Shown: positions 36,044 through 44,506 of the stretch, one piece after another
Layout: every line of letters begins with the position of its first letter
How positions within the stretch are numbered: the stretch's first letter is position 1
Source: Yaniella flava
GTDB lineage: Bacteria > Actinomycetota > Actinomycetes > Actinomycetales > Micrococcaceae
Reading direction: 5' to 3'
Assembly (NCBI RefSeq): GCF_039529295.1
Contig: NZ_BAAAMN010000041.1
Location: 1 to 64,000, forward strand
Length of the DNA: 64,000 bases
Translations under genes and position numbers: made by a program
Notes under the pieces: generated by a model
The model's input: only the letters and a program-made list of their open reading frames with translations
The model's database searches: none
What the model was told of the DNA's origin: nothing

Positions 36044-36729
36044 GATGCGTATACCTCCTTGAAGTACTCGTTGAGCGACTGGTGGCTCTCTGCTCGCAGG
36101 TCCTCAACAGCTCCGGTGCGGAGCACTTTGCCGTGGCGCATGAAGATCGCATCGTCGAGGATGAATTCGATGTCCGCGACGAGATGGGTTGCGATGATCA
36201 TCACTGCGTCGGGCCGTACCGCAGACAAAATAGCTTTCAAGGTGTGGTCACGAGCCGCTGGATCCACACCGCTGATGGGTTCATCGAGTAGATATACCGA
36301 TGCTTCTCGTGACATCGTGAGCGCGACATACACTTTTTCGCGTTGCCCCTTACTCATTTCATTCAGACGAGCATCGACGGAAATTCCAAATTGCTCCAGA
36401 AGATTTCGACAGGTCTCAGGTTTAAAATCTGTGAAGAAATCGTCAAAGTACTGGATCAAAGACTTCACGTGTGCCCGGGGTGGCAAGTTCGAAGTATCCG
36501 GCAAGTAGCTCACGATGCTCTTGGTATATTCACCCGGTGCATGACCCGCGATCTCTACATGCCCATCGCTTGGCTGGTTCATGCCTGCCAGAATGTTCAT
36601 GAGCGTCGTTTTGCCACACCCGTTTTCACCGAGCAGGCCAACGATCCGGTTGCCTTCAAGCTGCAATGAGACATCATCCAGAGCCGTGATATGACCAAAA
36701 CGTTTCGTCAGATGTTGAATATTAATCAT
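36040..36729 (-). CDS. ABC transporter ATPase
   Basis: A 229-residue ATPase with Walker A GENGCGKTT, signature EMSKGQREKVYVAL and Walker B VYLLDEPISGVDP, then the switch histidine in IATH. The signature MSKGQ is a variant of LSGGQ, common in this small GntR-linked group. It pairs with the permease encoded downstream, and its start lies inside the gntR stop by eight bases. Together they likely export a lipid-like or antibiotic molecule in response to envelope stress, by analogy with Bacillus YtrABC; the specific cargo is not known. Confidence 0.9.
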   Translation of the reverse strand: MINIQHLTKRFGHITALDDVSLQLEGNRIVGLLGENGCGKTTLMNILAGMNQPSDGHVEIAGHAPGEYTKSIVSYLPDTSNLPPRAHVKSLIQYFDDFFTDFKPETCRNLLEQFGISVDARLNEMSKGQREKVYVALTMSREASVYLLDEPISGVDPAARDHTLKAILSAVRPDAVMIIATHLVADIEFILDDAIFMRHGKVLRTGAVEDLRAESHQSLNEYFKEVYAS

Positions 36730-37084
36730 GTGTCCTCCAACGCTGGTTCAGTAGCTTGACGGCGTCGTCTCGCTGGACCCGGATACTGTTGAGTCGGGTG
36801 ATGGCGTCGTCGATGATTTCCTGGGCTGACTCACCACGCAGCGCTTCAAGCGATTCGCCATCTTCGGATACAAAACGTCCCGATGTGCGCTCGCTCTGTG
36901 TGGTTCCCGTGCGGTCGAGCTCAGCAAGAGCTCGCTGTACTGTATTTGGATTGACCTGGTATTCAAGAGCCAGCTCTCGCGTAGATGGGATTTTCATTCC
37001 GGGCTTCCATTCACCAATAATGATGCGGCGTGTGAAATCCACAACAAGCTGCCGCCAGATTGGTTGTGCAGAATCAAAATTCAT
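36722..37084 (-). CDS. GntR-family regulator (YtrA type)
   Basis: A 120-residue GntR regulator with winged helix (GMKIPSTRELALEYQVNPNTVQRALAELDRTG, about 28-58) and a short dimerising tail rather than a large effector domain, the mark of the YtrA subgroup. First gene of the operon with the ATPase and permease, and probably autoregulated through the perfect palindrome at 37103-37128, about 19 bases before its ATG. Confidence 0.88.
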   Translation of the reverse strand: MNFDSAQPIWRQLVVDFTRRIIIGEWKPGMKIPSTRELALEYQVNPNTVQRALAELDRTGTTQSERTSGRFVSEDGESLEALRGESAQEIIDDAITRLNSIRVQRDDAVKLLNQRWRTHD

Positions 37085-37102
37085 TTCACCCCTCGACTGT
37101 AT

Positions 37103-37128
37103 TACTGTATTAGGTGGTTAATACAGTA
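37103..37128. promoter_or_regulatory. Perfect palindromic operator before the GntR-ABC operon
   Basis: TACTGTATTA (37103-37112), six bases, TAATACAGTA (37119-37128): a perfect 10-bp inverted repeat. Position and symmetry match a GntR/YtrA binding site; overlap with the promoter and start suggests repression. Confidence 0.75.
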
Positions 37129-37261
37129 GCACAACAATCGAGTGCAGGTAATCGGCACTGAATATAACTGGGTTTTAAAGCCGTCGACGCCCGCATCCAA
37201 AGAGATGGACTGGACGTCGAAGTGGCGAACATGCTCAACTCATCTAGGAGCGAGCGTTAGC

Positions 37262-38230
37262 CTACTGATAGGACACAAACCAGGGTTTTGGCTCAACTTC
37301 AAAGGTCTGTTTCGGTGAGAACATCGGCTCATCTTGGCGGAAGAAATTCTTCCACGCCATATGCATATCCTCGGGTAAACCATCCTGCAATGACTCCCAG
37401 GTTTCCAATTTATCCTCTGGGGTGCCGTGACCGTCAGCATGGAGCACCACGGCAAGTTCATCATGGTCCGTATTGACCTGTTCGCGGTCACGAATCATCG
37501 AGTGTCTGAACTGATGCAGGATCACCATTTTTTGTGGCAGATCGTTCTCTGCGGTGAGTTCCGCTAACCACTCGGTGGTCTCGTTAATCTCGGCCGCACT
37601 GACCGACCCGATCTGCTGCATATGTACTTGGCCTTCGGCCAACCGCCATTCAGGATCCAGGGCAAGGCCAACATTCGGGCGCTTCAGTAGGTCTTCATAG
37701 ATTTTCGCTTGGCTGAGAAAATCGGCATGACCGGGCTGCAAATCTAGCACCACATACACATCGTGTTCTTCAGCAACGTCAATGAACGGCTCAATATCTT
37801 CCGGTGCAGTCACAGACGAATAGTTGCCGTCGGCCCCTGCGCTCTCGGAAGCCACGGTCACGATAATTTCGAAAGCTGGGTGCACTTCTTCTTCACTGTG
37901 CGCCTCATACATTTCAGCAAGCTCAATCGCTCGTTCCGCCGATTCTTCTGGACCCTGTTCCCCGAGGGCTCCAAACGCAGGTTGATTCGGGTGACCGTAG
38001 AGCGCCACAAAGCGTTTGTCTGGAAACAGTTCGGTCCCGCCACCAACGAGTTCTGGTGGTTCCTCGGTGGGCGTCGGCGATGGCGATGGACTGTTGGTCG
38101 GACTGTTTGCCGAATTCGTAGGCTGCTGGTCAGGGGACTGCGCGGATGGGTCAGATGTACAACCTGCCAAGAATAACGCAGCGGTCAAAACACTTGCGAT
38201 GACGCTGGAAACGCGACGCATGAACACCAT
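37262..38230 (-). CDS. Secreted lipoprotein, function unknown
   Basis: A 322-residue protein with a lipoprotein signal (ALFLAGC, Cys near residue 24) and a Ser/Pro/Thr-rich linker of about 35 residues, then a folded domain. The domain starts with a beta strand FVALYGHPN and later has VYVVLDLQPG and VGLALDPEW, reading like successive strands of a TIM-type barrel with acidic ends, as in glycoside hydrolase-like proteins. No enzyme family is assigned. A second ATG at 38221 is possible. It stands alone between the GntR operon and the epimerase-like gene. Confidence 0.75.
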   Translation of the reverse strand: MVFMRRVSSVIASVLTAALFLAGCTSDPSAQSPDQQPTNSANSPTNSPSPSPTPTEEPPELVGGGTELFPDKRFVALYGHPNQPAFGALGEQGPEESAERAIELAEMYEAHSEEEVHPAFEIIVTVASESAGADGNYSSVTAPEDIEPFIDVAEEHDVYVVLDLQPGHADFLSQAKIYEDLLKRPNVGLALDPEWRLAEGQVHMQQIGSVSAAEINETTEWLAELTAENDLPQKMVILHQFRHSMIRDREQVNTDHDELAVVLHADGHGTPEDKLETWESLQDGLPEDMHMAWKNFFRQDEPMFSPKQTFEVEPKPWFVSYQ

Positions 38231-38283
38231 ATCTCAAGTAAGTGGCCAGGACTCGGTCTAGTGTATATGGCGCGGCTGAAAAG

Positions 38284-39153
38284 TTACTCCAGATGTGTCA
38301 CGCGCTCCAGCATCTGGTCGTATCCTTCGACAAATGTCGGGTACTCCAGTGTGCCCAACAGATTGGTCAGCAATGCTCCGCTCAGGGTTTTTCCACTCGT
38401 CTCAGCTGGTTCAATCGCGGGTGGCGGTTCGACCCCGAGCCGATCAGCTAAATGCGTCACAATATCACCCAGCACAGTTGCCGGTGCTTGATCCACGGCA
38501 TGCAGCACGGTAGGCGGAGTATCCGCGGTGAGCATGTAGTGCAGTGCGTTGACCAAGTCTGTCTCATGAATACGGTTGGTACGCCGAGCGTATTGCACCG
38601 GCTCATGCTGCTGTACTTTGCGTAACAGCATCTGTCTACCCGGGCCGTATATGCCAGCTGGACGAACGATATGGGCATCAAACAGTTCTGTAGCGAGCTG
38701 TTCACCTTCGACCAGCGTTTCACCTCGCTGGCTACCTGGCGCCGGAGGATCATCTTCCGTGACAATATGATCCACCGCATATCCCTCAAATACGCGTGTC
38801 GACGAGACGAATACGACCCGGGGTGGAATCGACGAAAGCGCTTGGGCGACATGCTGTAGCGCCGTGAGATAGCCACTGTTTCCCGCAGCATCTTGCATAC
38901 CGGGAGTCAGCGTGATGACCATGGCATCCACATACGGCAGTGTTTGTTGAATCGGTTCCAACAGGTCTATGGCAAGCGTGGTGAATGTTGAAGGCAACGA
39001 GTCGGTGTCGCGACGCAGGGCGAAAACATCGGCGCCAGTTTGAACCAACTGCTGACCCAAGCGTGTACCAACTTTTCCGCAGCCTACGAGCAGTACACTC
39101 TGGGGCAAGGACGAGGCGTCTTGAGCGTGCTCACTATGCTGTAATGATGGCAC
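38284..39153 (-). CDS. NAD(P)-dependent epimerase/dehydratase-like protein
   Basis: A 289-residue Rossmann-fold protein with the nucleotide loop LLVGCGKVGTRLG near residue 22, later SSTRVF and HIVRPAGIYGPGR. It resembles the YeeZ-like extended SDR branch, in which the catalytic Tyr-Lys pair is often lost, and none is evident here. Substrate unknown. It follows menD on the same strand after about 45 bases, a spacing compatible with cotranscription but not proof of it. Confidence 0.8.
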   Translation of the reverse strand: MPSLQHSEHAQDASSLPQSVLLVGCGKVGTRLGQQLVQTGADVFALRRDTDSLPSTFTTLAIDLLEPIQQTLPYVDAMVITLTPGMQDAAGNSGYLTALQHVAQALSSIPPRVVFVSSTRVFEGYAVDHIVTEDDPPAPGSQRGETLVEGEQLATELFDAHIVRPAGIYGPGRQMLLRKVQQHEPVQYARRTNRIHETDLVNALHYMLTADTPPTVLHAVDQAPATVLGDIVTHLADRLGVEPPPAIEPAETSGKTLSGALLTNLLGTLEYPTFVEGYDQMLERVTHLE

Positions 39154-39198
39154 TATGGCCTCCTGATTCGGGCGAATATGGGTGGCTGTGCAGATTCG

Positions 39199-40974
39199 CT
39201 AGACAAACGTGGCACGAACGGCAGCCTGGACGGCGGCATGTACGTCGGGGCGTCGACTCCTGTCCGAGACAACTTCTAGCACTCGGCGTCCTTCCGCGGG
39301 ATCACCCAGCACGTGAATGAGTTGTTGCTCTGACGTGAGACGTTCATGTTTGATGCCGTGGGCCGCACACAGCGCACCGATATCGACGGTGTGTGGCGTG
39401 CCGAAGAACCGTTCCACCACCGATGACATGCCGGGCCGCTCGGCAACTTCGCCGTGTTCCAGTCCGTGGAAGATCGCACCCCCGGAGTCATTGATCACCA
39501 CGATGTCAAGGTGGGGTTCCTGTTCCATGGGCCCGAGCAGTAATCCATTGGTGTCATAGAGGAAGGTCAGGTCTCCCACCATCAGCGTGGTCCGCTCCCC
39601 CGTCGCCAAACTGATACCGGTGGCCGTCGAGACCGTACCGTCGATACCTGCCAGCCCACGGTGAGCAAAGACCGTCGAGGTGGGTTCTGCGGGTGGCCGC
39701 CAGGCCAAATCGACATCGCGAATCACGGATGATGAGCCCAGCACGAGCTGTCCCAACGCGGTTGATGAGACCAGTTGCGCCGTCCGCATGGCGCCTGGCT
39801 TGCCGGTGGTTTCTTGACGTTGGGTCAGTGTTTGCTCGAGCGCACGCTGGGCCCGTTGGGCGGCAGACTGCCAGGATCCCAACCATCCGGGTGGGCCACT
39901 ACCGGCAAATTCGGCGAGCTCTTGCAGATCTGCGATGAGTTGTTCTTTGCGTGCCCCCGGCGAAAACCAACCGACCGGTTCCGGATAATACATCGCGGAT
40001 TTCACATCGTCGCGTTTCAACAATGCCTGGAGTTGCCGGGACAGTGTGGGGCGGCCGAACAGCACGATGCGACGGATGTGTTTGCCCAGCCGGTGCGCGG
40101 ATTCGCCGAGCCCTCCGTCAGGGCCTAGGAGATACGGGTAGGCGGCAATCGCGTTGCGGGAAAACCGTGCATTCGACGACGGCTCAGCAAACAGTGGCAG
40201 TCCCAGTGCGAGCGCGAAGTCGTGGGCTGCGGGGCCGGCACCGTGTCCGGCGACGACCACCGTGTGGCGTTCGCGCAAATCGGTGGCTTCCACGAGTTCT
40301 TCTTGGAAGGAGCGTCCGCGGTCGTGCCAACGTTTATCCGTGGTGAATCGCGGTTGGCCTTGCGACGGTGCGATAACGGGTAACACACCGGTTTCAGCAT
40401 CTGGCACCACCGCGAGTGCGTCGGGCTGTGGGATGAGCGGCTCACGGAAGCGAGCATTAATGTGCACCGGCCCGGTTGGTGAGGTGTCAGTGCCTGCCCC
40501 GACTGCGAGCGCGCCCATGACCGAAGCATGGGTTTTGGCATAATCTGCGATATCACCGGTGACGGTGATCGCCGATCGGGCATGGACACCAAACATTTCT
40601 CGCTGATCGGTGGTTTGGTTGGCACCGGTGAATTGCACTTCCGACGGCCGGTCGGCGGTAACGGCTACCAGGCGTACATCAGCGTGGGATGCTTCCATCA
40701 TGGCCGGCATGAGGTTGCCGGTGGCAGTGCCCGATGTGGTCACCACGGCTGCTGGCCGGCCCGATGCCAGCGAGATGCCAAGTGCGGTGAACGCTGCGGA
40801 TCGCTCATCGATGCGAACATGAAGACGCAGTCTGGTGACGTCGGCGGCCTCGGCCAGAGCGTAGACGAGAGGCGCTGATCGTGAGCCGGGTCCAATGACG
40901 ACGTGGCGGACGCCGGCGTCGCGCAGTGCGGTTACGATGGCTCGTGCGGTTTCCATGGAATCCATGGGCCCCAT
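39199..40974 (-). CDS. menD: 2-succinyl-5-enolpyruvyl-6-hydroxy-3-cyclohexene-1-carboxylate synthase
   Basis: A 591-residue thiamine diphosphate enzyme: isochorismate plus 2-oxoglutarate to SEPHCHC. N-terminal domain: GVRHVVIGPGSRSAPL, then TSGTATGNLMPAMMEA. The cofactor motif is GDLTFLYDTNGLL with a following VVINDSGGAIFHGLE. ATG at 40974 lies one base after the menC stop, so menC and menD are coupled; upstream in-frame codons are inside menC. Acts in the cytoplasm, second committed menaquinone step. Confidence 0.93.
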   Translation of the reverse strand: MGPMDSMETARAIVTALRDAGVRHVVIGPGSRSAPLVYALAEAADVTRLRLHVRIDERSAAFTALGISLASGRPAAVVTTSGTATGNLMPAMMEASHADVRLVAVTADRPSEVQFTGANQTTDQREMFGVHARSAITVTGDIADYAKTHASVMGALAVGAGTDTSPTGPVHINARFREPLIPQPDALAVVPDAETGVLPVIAPSQGQPRFTTDKRWHDRGRSFQEELVEATDLRERHTVVVAGHGAGPAAHDFALALGLPLFAEPSSNARFSRNAIAAYPYLLGPDGGLGESAHRLGKHIRRIVLFGRPTLSRQLQALLKRDDVKSAMYYPEPVGWFSPGARKEQLIADLQELAEFAGSGPPGWLGSWQSAAQRAQRALEQTLTQRQETTGKPGAMRTAQLVSSTALGQLVLGSSSVIRDVDLAWRPPAEPTSTVFAHRGLAGIDGTVSTATGISLATGERTTLMVGDLTFLYDTNGLLLGPMEQEPHLDIVVINDSGGAIFHGLEHGEVAERPGMSSVVERFFGTPHTVDIGALCAAHGIKHERLTSEQQLIHVLGDPAEGRRVLEVVSDRSRRPDVHAAVQAAVRATFV

Positions 40975-40975
40975 C

Positions 40976-41986
40976 CTACGCTTTCTCTGTGAGTTGACTG
41001 TGCGTTTCTGCCAGACGCTGTTGCCACCACAGTTGACGATCACGGGGCAGTTTCAGTTGCTCGATGAGCTGCGGATCCGGTGCCGGGGCGGGTCCCGGGG
41101 TGAGGTATCCGTTGTTGGCAATGGCCGGGGTCGCAGGTTCAGCAGAAAACAGTGCTGCGGTGGCCAACCCGCATGCGTGGTTCAGACGGGGCAATGCCGC
41201 AGCCAGTGCAACACCACCGGCAATACCCACCGAAGAGTCCAGGGCGGAAGAGACCACGGCATCTAAGCCGGCTTGCTTGACGACCGATAGTGCACGACGA
41301 ACCCCACCTAGCGGTTGGACCTTGACGACGATGAGATCTGCCGCCTGAGCTTGCGCGACGGCCAGCGGATCGGTTTCTTTGCGCACCGCTTCATCAGCGG
41401 CGATCAGCACCTCGCTACCGGCATCGCGTAAGGCCGCGCGAAGCTGGGCCAGTGGCTCGATGCCGGGTACCGGCTGTTCTGCATATTCGAGAAACGGCAG
41501 TGCGGTAATCACGTCGAAGGCTTCATCATGTGTGTATTTCGCATTGGCATCGATCCGGATATCGGCGTGGGGCAGGAGCCGACGAACACGGGTCACGCGG
41601 GCGATATCGGTGGCCACATCGTCCTCGGCGACCTTGACTTTGACCGCACTCACAGGTCCGAACCGTGCGAGGACAGTCTCGACCTGGTTTGGCGCTACCG
41701 CTGGGACCGTCGCATTGACGGGGACGACCTCGCGAACCGGTTCAGGCCAGCCGTACCAACCTGCCTCGATCGTTGCCGAGAGCCAGCGGGCAGCTTCATC
41801 GGGGCCATATTCAGGAAACGGGGAGAACTCTGCCCAACCGGCGGGGCCCTTGAGCAGCATGACCTCACGCAGTGTCGTGTTGCGGAACGGGGTGTTCATC
41901 GGCAAGCCCACAGCGACCGCGTGTGCGGCAAGGTCATCCAGGGCAATATCAGTCTCTAGCGGTAAGATATGTGAGTTAGCGACCAT
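40976..41986 (-). CDS. menC: o-Succinylbenzoate synthase
   Basis: A 336-residue enolase-superfamily enzyme that dehydrates SHCHC to o-succinylbenzoate. Seen are KVKV with the catalytic lysine region, then the metal ligands in IRIDANAKYT, YAEQPV and AADEAV. It leads into menD with a one-base gap. In the pathway, MenH acts between MenD and MenC; no MenH gene was found in this window. The PAP2 gene diverges 19 bases away. Confidence 0.92.
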   Translation of the reverse strand: MVANSHILPLETDIALDDLAAHAVAVGLPMNTPFRNTTLREVMLLKGPAGWAEFSPFPEYGPDEAARWLSATIEAGWYGWPEPVREVVPVNATVPAVAPNQVETVLARFGPVSAVKVKVAEDDVATDIARVTRVRRLLPHADIRIDANAKYTHDEAFDVITALPFLEYAEQPVPGIEPLAQLRAALRDAGSEVLIAADEAVRKETDPLAVAQAQAADLIVVKVQPLGGVRRALSVVKQAGLDAVVSSALDSSVGIAGGVALAAALPRLNHACGLATAALFSAEPATPAIANNGYLTPGPAPAPDPQLIEQLKLPRDRQLWWQQRLAETHSQLTEKA

Positions 41987-42005
41987 GGAGTTAGTCTAGG
42001 CCCCA

Positions 42006-42983
42006 ATGATGCACCCCGTTCCTGCTCACCACTTACCAGAGGATAACCTTCCGGCGACCCGGCGTGCGCGTCGGGTCATTCGTGCGCCCGGATCACGGAT
42101 CTGGGCGTGGCTGCTCTTCGTCATCGCGATGGCCGCCGGTATTTGGGCAACTCACAGATTTTTTGTCCTCGCGTCGCGCGGTCAGGTGTTGGATCAGGCC
42201 GGACTCGATTCGGCCACAGTGCGGCTGGAAACGCTGCATGAAGCGTCCGTGAGTTTACTGGCCGACCTGCCCATCGTGGTTGCCAGTATTGCCGCCGTCG
42301 GTTTCCTCGTCTTGACGCTGTGGCGACGCCGCTGGGCCGCGTCACTGATTGTCGCGCTCACGTTTGCTGCGGCAAATTTCACCACCCAGGTCCTCAAGGT
42401 CATCCTCGAGCGTCCAGAGCTAGCAAACGGCGTACCCTATTACACCGGCAATTCGTTGCCATCAGGTCATGCCACCTTCGCCACCGCAGCGTTTGCGGCA
42501 GTCTTTTTGCTGGTCGCCCCGCGCTGGCGTTCGTCGGTAGCGCTCATCGGCGTGATTTTTTCAGCCACGGTGGGCGTGGCAACCTTTTTAGACGGCTGGC
42601 ATCGCCCCTCGGATATTGTGGCCGCCTACCTCGTGGTCGCCATGTGGACGCTGATCGGCGGGTTCACCATCTATCGCCTGTCCTCGGATTGGAACGTGGT
42701 TTCCCCGCACTCACGAGCTCAACACGCCGGCATGGCAGAAATCACGCTGTGGTTGCTGGGCATTGTCGCACTGGGCGGAGCCATTGCCGTCTTTATCCTC
42801 TCCGGTGGCTTCGACGGGCTCCCCACCACGCTGGACGGTTTTGGACCATCACCACGCTGGTTCGTGTTTGGGGCCTTACTCATTGGTGGTTCCGCGGCAC
42901 TGATCTTTGCGCTGCTGGCCAGCTTCTTCCGTTGGGAAGCCGGTCGGGAAGCACTCGACGCGCAGCCGTCAGGTGTGCGTTAA
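42006..42983 (+). CDS. PAP2-family membrane phosphatase
   Basis: A 325-residue integral membrane protein with about six spans. The phosphatase triad is present in order: KVILERP (motif 1), PSGHATF (motif 2) and FLDGWHRPSDI (motif 3, with the catalytic His). It would dephosphorylate a lipid phosphate such as undecaprenyl diphosphate or phosphatidic acid at the outer face. The N-terminus is Arg-rich and cytoplasmic. Motif 3 replaces the usual SR with a short variant around GVATFLDGWH. Confidence 0.85.
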   Translation: MMHPVPAHHLPEDNLPATRRARRVIRAPGSRIWAWLLFVIAMAAGIWATHRFFVLASRGQVLDQAGLDSATVRLETLHEASVSLLADLPIVVASIAAVGFLVLTLWRRRWAASLIVALTFAAANFTTQVLKVILERPELANGVPYYTGNSLPSGHATFATAAFAAVFLLVAPRWRSSVALIGVIFSATVGVATFLDGWHRPSDIVAAYLVVAMWTLIGGFTIYRLSSDWNVVSPHSRAQHAGMAEITLWLLGIVALGGAIAVFILSGGFDGLPTTLDGFGPSPRWFVFGALLIGGSAALIFALLASFFRWEAGREALDAQPSGVR

Positions 42984-43016
42984 CCTCTCAGGGAAAATTC
43001 GTTCTAGGATATTCCC

Positions 43017-44498
43017 ATGTCTTCGTTGCGCACCGTGAATCACCTGGATCTCGAACCCAAGAATAAGCTCGACAAATTCTTCAAGATCACCCGACGTGGT
43101 TCGACCCTGGGAGCCGAGATTCGTGGTGGCATCGCCACCTTCTTGGCCATGAGCTACATCATCGTGCTCAACCCGCTAGTGCTGTCTGGTCCCGATGCCG
43201 CAGGGAACACCCTGGGTATCTCCGCGGTGGCAGCATCGACCGCACTCCTGGGTGCCGTCATCACCTTTTTGATGGGCCTGTGGGCCAACCACCCCTTCGG
43301 ACTAGCCGCGGGCTTGGGCGTCAATGCTCTGTTAGCCATCACGATTGCCACCACGCCTGACCTCACCTGGCCCGAAGCCATGGGGCTGGTGGTCATCGCT
43401 GGTTTGGTGATGGTCGTGCTGGTGCTCACTGGCTTCCGTGAGGCGGTCTTCCGGGCAGTCCCCGACAGCATCAAAACCGGAATCGTCGTGGGCATCGGCC
43501 TGTTCATCACCCTGATCGGACTGGTCAACGCCGGATTCGTCCGTCGCCTCCCCGATTCAGCCGACACCACCGTGCCTGTGGGTCTGGGTATCAACGGGGA
43601 GCTCTCCGGCTGGCCCACCCTGGTCTTTGTTATCGGGTTCTTCCTGACCGCGATCCTGGTTGCTCGCAATGTGCCGGGCGCAATCCTCATCGGCATCGTC
43701 GGAGCCACCATCCTGGCGAATGTGTTGGAAGCCGTGTTCAACATCGGCCCCTCGGTCGATGACGCGGGCAACGTAAATCCAGAAGGCTGGAGCCTCGTCG
43801 CCCCGTCGATGCCCGAGTGGTCGGTTCCGGATCTGAGCCTGCTGGGCAATTTCTCATTTGGTGCCTTCACCTCGATCGGGTCCGTTGCTGCCTCACTGTT
43901 GGTCTTCGTCATCCTGCTGTCGGTTTTCTTCGACGCGATGGGCACCTCGGTAGGGCTGGCCCGCGAGGCCGGCAACGTCGATCAGAAGTCCGGCGCCATC
44001 CCGAACCTTAACCGCGTTCTGCTCGTCGATGCCATCGGCGTCAGCGCTGGTGGTGCCGGTTCAGCGTCGTCAACACAAATTTTCGTGGAATCCGGCACCG
44101 GTATCGGCGAAGGCGCCCGCACCGGTTTCGCGTCCATCGTCACCGGTATCCTGTTCTTGGCCGCGATGTTCTTGACCCCGCTCATTTACCTGGTGCCCTT
44201 CGAAGCGGTCGCTCCGGCGCTCGTCGTCGTCGGGTTCATGATGGTTTCCCAGGTCGGGCAAATTGACTGGACCGATATGGGTGCCGCCCTGCCGGCGTTT
44301 TTGACCTTCGCCCTGATGCCATTCACCTATTCAATTGCCAACGGTATTGGTGCGGGCATGATCGCCTACGCACTCATTAGAACCGGCCAGGGACGAGCAC
44401 GTGAAGTCCACCCGCTACTGTGGGTTGTCGCCGCGTCGTTCGTGTTGTATTTCGGGATGGGCGTATTCCAAGACATGCTCGGCATCTCATCCCTATAG
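43017..44498 (+). CDS. NCS2-family purine permease
   Basis: A 493-residue proton-driven nucleobase carrier with about twelve spans. N-terminal FFKITRRGSTLGAEIRGGIATFLAMSYI is cut here: the key markers are RGGIATFLAMSY, GLGVNALLA and FFDAMGTSVGLAR, typical of the AzgA/GhxP branch that takes up adenine, guanine or hypoxanthine. It precedes the oligopeptidase gene by eight bases, and the two may be cotranscribed. No purine riboswitch is evident in the 33 bases before it. Confidence 0.9.
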   Translation: MSSLRTVNHLDLEPKNKLDKFFKITRRGSTLGAEIRGGIATFLAMSYIIVLNPLVLSGPDAAGNTLGISAVAASTALLGAVITFLMGLWANHPFGLAAGLGVNALLAITIATTPDLTWPEAMGLVVIAGLVMVVLVLTGFREAVFRAVPDSIKTGIVVGIGLFITLIGLVNAGFVRRLPDSADTTVPVGLGINGELSGWPTLVFVIGFFLTAILVARNVPGAILIGIVGATILANVLEAVFNIGPSVDDAGNVNPEGWSLVAPSMPEWSVPDLSLLGNFSFGAFTSIGSVAASLLVFVILLSVFFDAMGTSVGLAREAGNVDQKSGAIPNLNRVLLVDAIGVSAGGAGSASSTQIFVESGTGIGEGARTGFASIVTGILFLAAMFLTPLIYLVPFEAVAPALVVVGFMMVSQVGQIDWTDMGAALPAFLTFALMPFTYSIANGIGAGMIAYALIRTGQGRAREVHPLLWVVAASFVLYFGMGVFQDMLGISSL

Positions 44499-44506
44499 TG
44501 GAGTCC

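Noticed and set aside
40976..41043. Longer MenD start at 41043
   Set aside because: The added 23 codons lie within menC and show no family match.
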